From Thiofaba sp039822285 (GTDB lineage: Bacteria > Pseudomonadota > Gammaproteobacteria > Halothiobacillales > Halothiobacillaceae), in assembly GCF_039822285.1 (NCBI RefSeq), contig NZ_JBAJEY010000001.1, positions 434,001 through 498,000 of the forward strand: a stretch of DNA of 64,000 nt, written 5' to 3'. Numbering within the stretch: position 1 is the first letter of the stretch; every line of letters starts with the position of its first letter. The notes beneath the pieces are model-generated. The model did no database searches. It worked only from the letters and a program-made list of their open reading frames with translations, and had not been told where the DNA came from. The position numbers and the translations under genes are program-made. Of this stretch, positions 52,618 through 61,426 are shown one piece after another.

Positions 52618-53331
52618 TCAGTCGATGGGACGCCCCTCGCCCGCTTCCTCGTAGGTCCTGCCATCGCGGATGTGGTAGATGCGCTTGAAGGTGGGGATGA
52701 TCTTCTCGTCATGGGTGACGACGATGATTGCCGCCTGGTACTGGCGGGCCATCTGGTTGAGGATGCGCACCACGGCCAGCGCGCGTTCGCTGTCGAGCGG
52801 CGCGGTCGGCTCGTCGGCAAGGATGACCGGCGGGCGGTTGGCCAGCGCCCGCGCAATGGCCACGCGCTGCTGTTCACCACCGGAAAGCTGGGCGGGCTTG
52901 GCGGTGGCCCGGTGCTGCACGTCGAGGGCGGTCAGCAATTCAAGTGCCCGCTGGCGGGCCTGCGCATTGGGCACGCCGGCCAGCATCGGCAGCAGGGCCA
53001 CGTTGTCGGTCACATCGAGGAAGGGAATCAGGTAGGGGGCCTGGAACACAAAGCCGATCTTGTCCCGCCGCAGGGCCCGCAGGTCGCGAATCGTCCAGCC
53101 CTCGTCGAAGATGGTCTGGCCGCCCAGGGCCATGCGGCCGGCGGTGGGGTCGGTCACCGCACCCAGGCACTTGAGCAGGGTGCTCTTGCCCGAACCGCTG
53201 GGACCGATGAGACCGACCACCTCACCCGGCCAGACCACCATGTCCACGCCCTTGAGCGCGTCCACCGCGGTCGCACCCTCGCCGTAGCGCTTGCGCAGGC
53301 CACTCACTTCGATCGCCGGTTGCAACGCCAT
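52618..53331 (-). CDS. ABC exporter ATP-binding protein (DevA/LolD type)
   Basis: A 237-residue ABC ATPase. Walker A GPSGSGKST is near residue 42, the signature LSGGEQQRVAIARAL near 150, Walker B VILADEPTAPLD near 165 and the switch His in VTHD near 200. It is the last gene of the TetR-HlyD-FtsX-ATPase series at 52618-56328. This gene order is that of DevBCA-type exporters, which work with an outer-membrane TolC-like channel. Confidence 0.93.
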   Translation of the reverse strand: MALQPAIEVSGLRKRYGEGATAVDALKGVDMVVWPGEVVGLIGPSGSGKSTLLKCLGAVTDPTAGRMALGGQTIFDEGWTIRDLRALRRDKIGFVFQAPYLIPFLDVTDNVALLPMLAGVPNAQARQRALELLTALDVQHRATAKPAQLSGGEQQRVAIARALANRPPVILADEPTAPLDSERALAVVRILNQMARQYQAAIIVVTHDEKIIPTFKRIYHIRDGRTYEEAGEGRPID

Positions 53332-53335
53332 GCAC

Positions 53336-54529
53336 TTAACCTCCGATGGCGGTGGCCGGGTCCACCTTGAGGGCCACCCGGATGGCGAGCAGGCTGGCCA
53401 GGGTGCAGATCACCATGATCGCCACGAGACCACGGAGGGCGTCTTCCGGCAGGAGCAGCACGTACTTGGGGAAATGCGGTGCCCACAGGGTGGCCGCCAG
53501 GCGGCCGATGACGAAGCCGATCAGGCCGAGGCCGAGGGCCTGCTGCAGGATCATGCCGGCGATGGTGCGGTTGCGCGTGCCGATGAGCTTCAGCACGGCC
53601 AGCTCGCGGAGCTTGCCGAGGGTCATGGTGTAGATGATGAACGATACGATCGCCGCCGAGACGACGGACAGGATGACGAGGAACAGCCCGATCTGCTTCG
53701 AGGAGGTGGCGATCATCTTGGCGACGACGATCTCCTCCATCTGCTCCACCGTATAGGCCTGCAGATGCTTCCAGCGCCGGATCGGCTCGGCCACCTGCTC
53801 CGCCGTCCAGCCCGGCTGCAGCCGCACCAGCACCGCGTTGACACTGTGGCTGCTGGTCTGGGCGGCCTGCACCGCCTCGAGCAGGCCGGGTACGCCGGGA
53901 CGGTTGAGGGCGGGATTGGCGGCGGTGCGCGCCCGCTCGTTGAGGATGGCCTCGTTGTCCTTGAGGAACTGGGCCTCCTGGGCATCCTTCAGTGGAATGA
54001 ACAGCATGGGATCGCCGCCGGACGAGACCATGCGCCGGGTCAATCCGACCACGGTGTAGTCATGCCTGCGGATGCGCACGACATCCCCCACCCTGAAGCC
54101 GGTGCGCACGTCGGCGATCGCCTCGTAGTGGCTGCGGGTGATCTGCCTTCCCTCGACCAGATAGGGCGGCTCTCCCGGCTGGCCGGGCTCGAAGCCGACC
54201 ACCATCACGCGCACGTCCCGCCCCGCCCGCTGCACCTGCATGGTCAGGTAGGTGACATTGGCCGCCGCCATCACCCCGGGCAGGCCGAGAATGCCCCGAT
54301 AGACGTCATCGCGCAGGCTGGAGGGCTCGGCGTAGGGGCCAAGCGTGTCCTGCTGCACCACCCAGAGATCCGCGCCGCTGTTGCGCAACAGGGCCTTGCC
54401 ATCGTCCACCATGCCGCGGTAGATGCCGGCCATCGAGAAGGTCACGCCGATCAGCAAGCCCAGCCCCACGCCGGTCAGCACGAACTTCGACCAGGAGTGC
54501 AGGATGTCGCGCGCGGCCAGGTTGATCAT
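53336..54529 (-). CDS. ABC exporter permease (DevC/FtsX-MacB type)
   Basis: A 397-residue protein with one N-terminal membrane segment (FVLTGVGLGLLIGVTFSMAGI), a periplasmic domain of about 220 residues, and three C-terminal segments from about residue 265. FtsX-domain features (LRELAVLKLIGTRNRTI...) are visible. DevC/MacB-type permeases transmit mechanical force to the periplasmic adaptor. Its stop lies 4 bases before the ATPase start, so co-translation is likely. Confidence 0.92.
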   Translation of the reverse strand: MINLAARDILHSWSKFVLTGVGLGLLIGVTFSMAGIYRGMVDDGKALLRNSGADLWVVQQDTLGPYAEPSSLRDDVYRGILGLPGVMAAANVTYLTMQVQRAGRDVRVMVVGFEPGQPGEPPYLVEGRQITRSHYEAIADVRTGFRVGDVVRIRRHDYTVVGLTRRMVSSGGDPMLFIPLKDAQEAQFLKDNEAILNERARTAANPALNRPGVPGLLEAVQAAQTSSHSVNAVLVRLQPGWTAEQVAEPIRRWKHLQAYTVEQMEEIVVAKMIATSSKQIGLFLVILSVVSAAIVSFIIYTMTLGKLRELAVLKLIGTRNRTIAGMILQQALGLGLIGFVIGRLAATLWAPHFPKYVLLLPEDALRGLVAIMVICTLASLLAIRVALKVDPATAIGG

Positions 54530-54531
54530 GC

Positions 54532-55713
54532 TCAGCGCCCCTGGATCACATCCACCACGCGCACCCGGGACGCCGCCGTCAGCTCGCGCTCGCTGTGGAT
54601 GACGACCCGATCCCCCCGCTCCAACCCCCGGGTGATCTGCACCCGGCCGTCCAGGTCACGCAGCCCGGTCTCGACCGGCTGGTAGACCACCCGCCTCTCG
54701 TCCAGGCGCCAAACCCCCGTCCGTCCGCCTTCGCGCTTCAACGCGGCATTGGGGATGACCAGGGCCTCGTCGAGGGCGGCCGTGAGGATGGTGACCTCGG
54801 CCAGCTCGCCGATCGACACCTGTTCGGGCATGGCCTGCAGGCCGACCTGGACGAGCCGCTCCTCGGTCACGCTGTCGGCCAGCCACTCCACCCGCTCCAC
54901 CCGTCCGGCCAGCGGCTGTCCGGGACGACCGCGCAGGATAACCCTGGCCTCCTGCCCGACCCTCACCCGGCCCGCCCGCGCCTGGTCGATCCGCGTCTGC
55001 AGCCACAGGCTGGCCGGATCGACCAGGCGCACCACGCTCTGACCCGCCACCAGCGTGCTGCCCGGCTCGGCGTCGCGGGCGGTGACCACGCCGTCCACCG
55101 GCGCCCGCAGCACGAGATTGCCGCGTTGCTGTTCCAGCGCCTCGTAGTCGGCACGGCTGCGTGCCAGATCGCTCTGCGCCACCTCCTGCGCGGCACGCGC
55201 CGCCACGAGGCCCGCCTGGGCGGCCTCATGCTCCTGACGGCGCGCATCGCCATCCGCCGGGCTGACCAGGCGCTGGGCGAGCAGCTGCTCGTAGCGTGCA
55301 CGATTGCTTGCCGCCAGCCGCACCCGCGCCTCCGCGTCACGGATCTGGGCACCGGCGGCATCGAGCGCATGCCGGGCACGTTCGATGCCCGCCCTCGCCG
55401 CGGCCTGCCGCGCATCGAGATCGACCGGATCCATCTCCGCCAGCACCTCGCCGGCACGCACCCGCTCGCCGACATCGACCTGCACACGCAAGACCCGTCC
55501 CGGCACGGTCGGACCGACGGCATACGCGCGCCTTGCCTCGACCGTGCCGAGGCCGAAGACCTCCTCCCGGATCGGCTCGGCCCGTACCTCCGCCAACACC
55601 ACGCGTGTCGGCGCCATCGGCCCGTTGCGCAGGACGACCAGCACGAAACCCGCCACCACCGCGATGGCGACGGCCCCCATGCCGATCTTTCCGATCCAGC
55701 CCCTGCCTGCCAT
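54532..55713 (-). CDS. HlyD/DevB-family periplasmic adaptor
   Basis: A 393-residue membrane-fusion protein with an N-terminal membrane anchor (AVAIAVVAGFVLVVL). Lipoyl half-motifs flank a coiled coil (VPGRVLRVQVDVGERVRAGEVLAEMDP before, and LVLRAPVDGVVTARDAEPGSTL after, residues ~65-215), followed by a beta-barrel domain. The ATG at 55713 has GAGG upstream; a GTG at 55719 with GGAGG 6 bases away is equally possible. It starts within about 10 bases of the TetR stop. The stop is 2 bases before the permease start. Confidence 0.92.
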   Translation of the reverse strand: MAGRGWIGKIGMGAVAIAVVAGFVLVVLRNGPMAPTRVVLAEVRAEPIREEVFGLGTVEARRAYAVGPTVPGRVLRVQVDVGERVRAGEVLAEMDPVDLDARQAAARAGIERARHALDAAGAQIRDAEARVRLAASNRARYEQLLAQRLVSPADGDARRQEHEAAQAGLVAARAAQEVAQSDLARSRADYEALEQQRGNLVLRAPVDGVVTARDAEPGSTLVAGQSVVRLVDPASLWLQTRIDQARAGRVRVGQEARVILRGRPGQPLAGRVERVEWLADSVTEERLVQVGLQAMPEQVSIGELAEVTILTAALDEALVIPNAALKREGGRTGVWRLDERRVVYQPVETGLRDLDGRVQITRGLERGDRVVIHSERELTAASRVRVVDVIQGR

Positions 55714-55722
55714 GCCCACCTC

Positions 55723-56328
55723 TCACCTCCCCCCGGCGACGACGCCCTGACGCCACACATCGAACACACCGGCCGCCAGCAGCTTCATGGCTCCCACGTT
55801 GCCCAGCGCCATCGCCTGCATGACCAGCCCCTGGACGGCCCCGACGAACAGGGCCACGGCGGCGGCCCGATCAAGGGTGTCGCGCAACACCCCTTCCGTG
55901 CCCGCGGCCTCCAACTGACGCGCAATGAGGGTGCGATAGCGCCCCATCAGCTGCCCCACGGCCTGCTTGAGCGGCGAATCGGCCGGCTGCTGCAGCTCGT
56001 AGAAGATGATCCTCGGCACCCCAGGATATCGGGTGACAAAATCGACATGGGCGTGAAAGATCGCCTCCAGGGCGGCCATGGGCGCGCCGGCCTCCTCAGC
56101 CACGCGCTCGAGATTCGGCAGCAACTCGGACATCACCCAGCGGATCACGGCGACGCCGATCGCTTCCTTGTTCTCGAAATGGCGAAAGATGGCCCCCGAA
56201 CTCAGGCCCACGGCAGCGGCCAGGTCATTCACGCTGATCTCGGCCGGGCTGCGCCGGGCGGCCAGGCTGACCATGGCCGCCACGATCTGCCCCTGGCGCG
56301 CTTTGGTCGGTTGTCGAGCAGGTTTCAT
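55723..56328 (-). CDS. TetR/AcrR-family repressor of the exporter operon
   Basis: A 201-residue regulator. The N-terminal helix-turn-helix is RSPAEISVNDLAAAVGLSSGAIFRHFENKEAIGVAVI near residues 28-62, followed by a helical ligand domain. It is the first gene of the exporter operon, and a strong palindrome lies immediately before its ATG. It therefore probably represses itself and the three transporter genes until a toxic ligand is present. Confidence 0.93.
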   Translation of the reverse strand: MKPARQPTKARQGQIVAAMVSLAARRSPAEISVNDLAAAVGLSSGAIFRHFENKEAIGVAVIRWVMSELLPNLERVAEEAGAPMAALEAIFHAHVDFVTRYPGVPRIIFYELQQPADSPLKQAVGQLMGRYRTLIARQLEAAGTEGVLRDTLDRAAAVALFVGAVQGLVMQAMALGNVGAMKLLAAGVFDVWRQGVVAGGR

Positions 56329-56331
56329 GCG

Positions 56332-56359
56332 TCTTGTAAGTAAGCAGTTTCTTACAAGA
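56332..56359. promoter_or_regulatory. TetR operator palindrome
   Basis: TCTTGTAAG and CTTACAAGA are exact reverse complements with a 10-base spacer, beginning 4 bases before the TetR start codon. Size and spacing suit a TetR-family dimer or dimer pair. The operator would block the promoter of the repressor and the exporter operon. Confidence 0.75.
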
Positions 56360-56434
56360 TAGCCTGGAACCGCGAATCGTCAATGGTGCAGTCCATCGCT
56401 GGCATCCACAGGCAAGCCCACCCCGACCGCAAAC

Positions 56435-56453
56435 TGAAGCTTCGCCAGCTTCA
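56435..56453. repeat. Hairpin at the hrpB 3' end
   Basis: TGAAGCT and AGCTTCA form a 7-bp perfect stem with a 5-base loop that overlaps the hrpB stop codon region. The sequence GCTTCGCCAGCTTC is the exact reverse complement of one in the mltD linker (about 36752-36765). It may help end hrpB transcription. Confidence 0.4.
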
Positions 56454-59018
56454 TCCTTCTGCCCGCTTGGTGCGCCGCGTCGGTGTGGCCGTGAGCGGGT
56501 CCTCCGGCCAGGGATGCTTGGGATAGCGCCCGCGCAGGTCCTTGCGCACGTCCTGGTAGGGCCCGCGCCAGAAGCTTGCAAGGTCCTGGGTGACCGCCAC
56601 CGGCCGCTGCGCGGGGGAGAGCATGTGGATCATCACCGGCACCCTACCCTCGGCGATCCGCGGCGTCTCCAGAAGGCCGAACAGTTCTTGGAGCTTGACC
56701 GCCAGCACCGGCACACCCTCCCCTTCGAGCACGGGGCCGTAGTCGAGGGCGATGCGTGAGCCGCTCGGGACTTCGAGGTGGGTGGGGGCAAACCGGTCGA
56801 GCGCCTGCCGTTTGTCCCAGGGCAAAAGGCTCTGCAGGGCGGCGTCGAGGTCGAGCCGGTCGAGGTGGGCCAGACGGGTCATGCCATCGAGCCAGGGCGC
56901 GAGCCAGGCGTCGAGCGAGGCCAGGAGCGCGGTATCGGAGACGTCCGGCCACGACTCGCCGAGCGTGCGGCGCAGCAGGGCGACCCGCCCCCGCCATTGC
57001 TGGTGGCGCGCCTGCCACGGCAGGCAGGCCAGCCCCGCCTGGCGGATGCCTTCCAGCAGGGCGGTGCGTACCCGTTCCGGATCGGGTTTGGGGAGTGGGC
57101 GGTCCTCCAGCACCAAGGCCCCGAGACGACGCTGACGGAAGGCCCTGACGGCCTGCTCGCGCTCGTCCCAGACGATCTCCTCCACATCCTCGATCCGCTC
57201 CGCGAAGGCTGACTCGATGTCGGTCTGCGCAAGGCCCGCGGCCAGAAAGACGCGCGCCTCACGGCGCAGTCCGTCGGTCTGGCCCTCGAGATGGGCGATG
57301 GAGAGCCAGGGCGCGCGCGCCAGGGCATCGCTCGTCTCCAGCAGCGCCCCCCGGCCATTGACAAGCAAAAAGCGCCCCGGTTGGCTCGATCGCCCCTGCG
57401 CCACGCGCTCGGGATAGGCCAGGGCGACCAGCAGGCCGGTGGCATGGACATCGCCCTCCGCCCCGGCAAGGTCGATCCGCATGCGCCGGGCAAGATCGCG
57501 GGCCGACTGGCGGACGCGGGCGCGTGCCCCTTCGTCGAGGACAAGACCGGGCGCCAGGGCCGCGCTGCCGCGCTGCAAGGCCTCGATGCGCAGGGCGAGG
57601 TCGACCGGCGGGCGCTCACGCCCCGCGCCCCGCACGAGGTCGCGCTCGGCCAGCAGGGCGGCCAGCTCGCAGGCCAGCCCGCCATGTCCCAGGCGCTTGC
57701 CCTCCATCAGCATGTGGGCCAGGCGCGGATGCAGGGGCATGCGCGCGAGTTCCCGGCCATGCGAGGTGATGTGGCCTCCGGCATCCAGCGCGCCGAGCCC
57801 CTGCAAGACCTCGCGGGCCTGGTCGAGCAGGGCTACGGGCGGCGGGTCGAGCCAGAACAGCTCTCCCGGCTGGGCGCCCCACTGGGCCAGCTCGAGCGCC
57901 AGCGGCAGCAGGTCGGCGCGCTGGATCTCAGGCTCAGCCTGCGCCGGCAGGCTGGCCTGCTCGCCCTCCCCCCATAGACGGATACACACCCCGGGCCCCA
58001 GGCGTCCCGCCCGGCCCCGGCGCTGCTCGGCGTTGGCACGGGACACACGCTGGGTGACGAGGCGGGTCATGCCGCTTGCCGGGTCGAAGCGGGAGAGGCG
58101 CGCCAGGCCCGCGTCCACCACCACCCGCACCCCTTCGATGGTCAGGCTGGTCTCGGCGATGTTGGTGGCGAGAATGACCCGGCGGCGCGCAGGGCGGGGC
58201 TCCAGCACGGCATGCTGCTCGGCGAGGCTCATGTCGCCGTGCAGGGGGAGGACCTCCACCCCCGCAAGCTCCCCCAGCCCCGTAGCCACCCGCTGGATCT
58301 CCCGTTTGCCCGGCAGGAAGACCAGGATGTCGCCGTGCTCCTCCGCCAGGGCGCGCCGCACCACGGCGGCAGCATGGCCCTCCAGCGATGAGTCGCGCTG
58401 GGGCGGCCGGTAATGCACCTCGACCGGGTGCATGCGGCCCGCACTTTTCACCACCCGGGCCTGCAGGCGCTCCGCCAGCGGCAAGCCCTCGAGGGTGGCC
58501 GACATGATCAGGACACGCAGATCCTCACGCAGCATCTGTTGTGCCTGGAGGGTGAAGGCGAGTCCCAGGTCGGCCTGCAGGCTGCGTTCGTGGAATTCGT
58601 CGAAGACGACCAGCCCCACCCCGTCGAGCGCGGCATCGTCCTGCACCATGCGCGTGAGCACCCCCTCGGTCACCACCTCGATGCGGGTCGTGGGCCCCAC
58701 CCGGCTCTCCATGCGCATGCGATAGCCGACGGTCTGGCCCACGGCTTCGCCCAACAGATCCGCCATGCGCTCGGCCGCGGCACGCGCGGCGATGCGGCGA
58801 GGCTCAAGCATGATGATCCGCTGCCTGCCCAGCCAGGGCTCATCCATCAGGGCGAGCGGGACAACGGTGCTCTTGCCTGCACCGGGGGCGGCCTCCAGCA
58901 CGACCACCCCGGACGCAGAGAGGGCATCGCGCAGCGCGGGCAGGATTTCGACGATGGGCAGGTCGATCCGGGCGGGATCAAACCCTCCGGCATGATTTTT
59001 GGGGTGCATGGCGGACAT
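56451..59018 (-). CDS. hrpB: ATP-dependent helicase HrpB
   Basis: An 855-residue DExH helicase. Walker A is VLEAAPGAGKSTVVPLAL near residue 40, the Walker B box is VVFDEFHERSLQADLG near 137, SAT is ILIMSATLEG near 165, and motif VI is QRRGRAGRLGPG near 335. The HA2 domain and the long HrpB-specific C-terminal part follow. Length fits the family. An internal ATG (HPKNHAGG, 59009) is a close alternative start. The cellular RNA substrate of HrpB is not known. Confidence 0.94.
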   Translation of the reverse strand: MSAMHPKNHAGGFDPARIDLPIVEILPALRDALSASGVVVLEAAPGAGKSTVVPLALMDEPWLGRQRIIMLEPRRIAARAAAERMADLLGEAVGQTVGYRMRMESRVGPTTRIEVVTEGVLTRMVQDDAALDGVGLVVFDEFHERSLQADLGLAFTLQAQQMLREDLRVLIMSATLEGLPLAERLQARVVKSAGRMHPVEVHYRPPQRDSSLEGHAAAVVRRALAEEHGDILVFLPGKREIQRVATGLGELAGVEVLPLHGDMSLAEQHAVLEPRPARRRVILATNIAETSLTIEGVRVVVDAGLARLSRFDPASGMTRLVTQRVSRANAEQRRGRAGRLGPGVCIRLWGEGEQASLPAQAEPEIQRADLLPLALELAQWGAQPGELFWLDPPPVALLDQAREVLQGLGALDAGGHITSHGRELARMPLHPRLAHMLMEGKRLGHGGLACELAALLAERDLVRGAGRERPPVDLALRIEALQRGSAALAPGLVLDEGARARVRQSARDLARRMRIDLAGAEGDVHATGLLVALAYPERVAQGRSSQPGRFLLVNGRGALLETSDALARAPWLSIAHLEGQTDGLRREARVFLAAGLAQTDIESAFAERIEDVEEIVWDEREQAVRAFRQRRLGALVLEDRPLPKPDPERVRTALLEGIRQAGLACLPWQARHQQWRGRVALLRRTLGESWPDVSDTALLASLDAWLAPWLDGMTRLAHLDRLDLDAALQSLLPWDKRQALDRFAPTHLEVPSGSRIALDYGPVLEGEGVPVLAVKLQELFGLLETPRIAEGRVPVMIHMLSPAQRPVAVTQDLASFWRGPYQDVRKDLRGRYPKHPWPEDPLTATPTRRTKRAEG

Positions 59019-59039
59019 GAAAAATCACACCTGAGCATG

Positions 59040-59300
59040 GAGCGGGATTGCTCCACATGGGCCGTGGATGAAGCTGTGGATAAAGCGGTGGAAAGCGGCG
59101 CAAGCACGCATCCGGCCAAGGTTTTCAAACGGCTGGTCAGATTTTGACCACCCAGGATTCGTATTCAAAGAATCAATAACTTAGCGCGACTCGCCCTCCA
59201 TAAGGCATATCCACGCATGGCTTTTCAAGGGCTTGACAAGGCTTGTGGAAAAGAAATCGCACCCGGAGCCAGAAAGTCATCCACAAAGACTGTGGAAAAG
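59040..59300. other. Non-coding region with clustered DnaA-box-like sequences
   Basis: About 380 bases between hrpB and gloA have no convincing gene. A perfect DnaA box (TTATCCACA on the minus strand) lies at 59075-59083. One-mismatch versions are TGTGGAAAA at 59244-59252, TCATCCACA at 59277-59285 and TGTGGAAAA at 59291-59299; weaker ones occur near 59064 and 59208. An A/T-rich stretch lies at about 59157-59183. No dnaA, gidA or rpmH gene is nearby. Confidence 0.45.
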
Positions 59301-59400
59301 CCTGTGCAGGAGGCGGGCATGATGCGCCAAAGCCCTTGTCGTTCATGGCTTTTTCCGGCCCGCCTTGGCTGCGCACAGCCGATGATCGGAACCGCATCCG

Positions 59401-59787
59401 TCAGTGTTTTGGCCCCAGCAGCTCGATCGGATAACCATCCGGGTCCTCAACGAAGGCAATGATCGTACTGCCCGCATTCATCGGCCCCGGCTCGCGGATG
59501 ATCTTGCCGCCACGTGCACGGATAGCCTCGGCCGCCTGGTACACGTCGTCCACCTCCAGGGCAATGTGACCGTAGGCCGTGCCCATCTCGTAATGATCCA
59601 CGCCCCAGTTGTAGGTCAGCTCCAGCACCGCCCCCTCGGACTCATCCTGATAGCCGAGAAACGCCAGGGTGAACTTCCCCTCGGGATAGTCCTTGCGGCG
59701 CAGCAGGCGCATGCCGAGCACCTCGGTGTAGAAGCGGATGGAACGATCAAGATCGCCGACGCGGAGCATGGTGTGCAGGATGCGCAT
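59401..59787 (-). CDS. gloA: Lactoylglutathione lyase (glyoxalase I)
   Basis: A 128-residue VOC-fold enzyme that isomerises the hemithioacetal of methylglyoxal and glutathione to S-lactoylglutathione. The four metal residues are visible: His in RILHTMLRV (residue 5), Glu in GAVLELTYNWG (~56), His in YGHIALEVDD (~74) and Glu in GYPIELLG (~122). Length matches nickel-type bacterial GloA. gloB at 34431 completes the pathway. Confidence 0.97.
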   Translation of the reverse strand: MRILHTMLRVGDLDRSIRFYTEVLGMRLLRRKDYPEGKFTLAFLGYQDESEGAVLELTYNWGVDHYEMGTAYGHIALEVDDVYQAAEAIRARGGKIIREPGPMNAGSTIIAFVEDPDGYPIELLGPKH

Positions 59788-59811
59788 GGTTTCAACCTCC
59801 AGATAGCAGAA

Positions 59812-59829
59812 GGCCCGCAGCAGCGGGCC
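59812..59829 (-). terminator. Hairpin between argG and gloA
   Basis: GGCCCGC and GCGGGCC form a 7-bp stem with a 4-base loop, 25 bases upstream of the gloA start and downstream of argG on the minus strand. On that strand TTCTGCT follows. It could end argG transcripts or act in the gloA leader. Confidence 0.5.
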
Positions 59830-59840
59830 GGATTGAGATA

Positions 59841-59944
59841 CCCCCCTCCCCCTTCAAGGGGGAGGGGCTGGGGGAGAGGGTGAAGACCAGTAGCAAAGTC
59901 ATCCCCCTCTCCCTAACCCTCCCCCGCCAGGGGGGAGGGAACAT
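59841..59944. repeat. Inverted pair of CTCCCC/GGGGAGAGGG repeats (second site)
   Basis: A copy at about 59841-59882 (CCCCTCCCCCTTCAAGGGGG, then AGGGGCTGGGGGAGAGGG) and an oppositely oriented copy at about 59902-59944 (CCCCCTCTCCCTAACCCTCC, then CCAGGGGGGAGGGAAC). The layout repeats that at 11671-11775. It fills most of the gap between gloA and argG. Confidence 0.75.
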
Positions 59945-60009
59945 GCACTGTTGAGGGCTTTTGAGGAATCATGCCGATATCCCCCATCCACGCCTAAATG
60001 GACAGGCCC

Positions 60010-61224
<1,215 letters not shown>

Positions 61225-61426
61225 GATGACTCCTTGAGATACGCGAATTTTCCGAATTATGACATAGCCACCTGCCGAATGGCTGCCGCCGGACTCGCCG
61301 CCTCATGCCTCCTCGGGTAGGAAAAAGCGTGCCCTTCCAGCATAATCACGGAACTTTTCTGCCCGGAGGCCAGGCGCACCGCCCGGCCTTCCCGTCGACC
61401 GAACTTGACCTTGGAGTGCGCGCCGC
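61225..61426. promoter_or_regulatory. argG-aceE divergent intergenic region
   Basis: About 200 bases between divergent argG and aceE, more A/T-rich near argG (61236-61262). It must contain promoters for both. I see no strong palindrome or known regulator site. Confidence 0.35.

Noticed and set aside
59040..59300. Calling this region oriC outright
   Set aside because: The usual neighbours (dnaA, dnaN, gidA, rpmH) are missing and skew cannot be computed here; reported only as a DnaA-box cluster.
59173..59397. Short minus-strand ORF in the DnaA-box region
   Set aside because: No ribosome site, no family features, and unusual composition; the region is better explained as non-coding.
59340..59400. 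Possible tRNA near the gloA 3' end
   Set aside because: No GTTCGA-type T-loop or consistent cloverleaf could be drawn.
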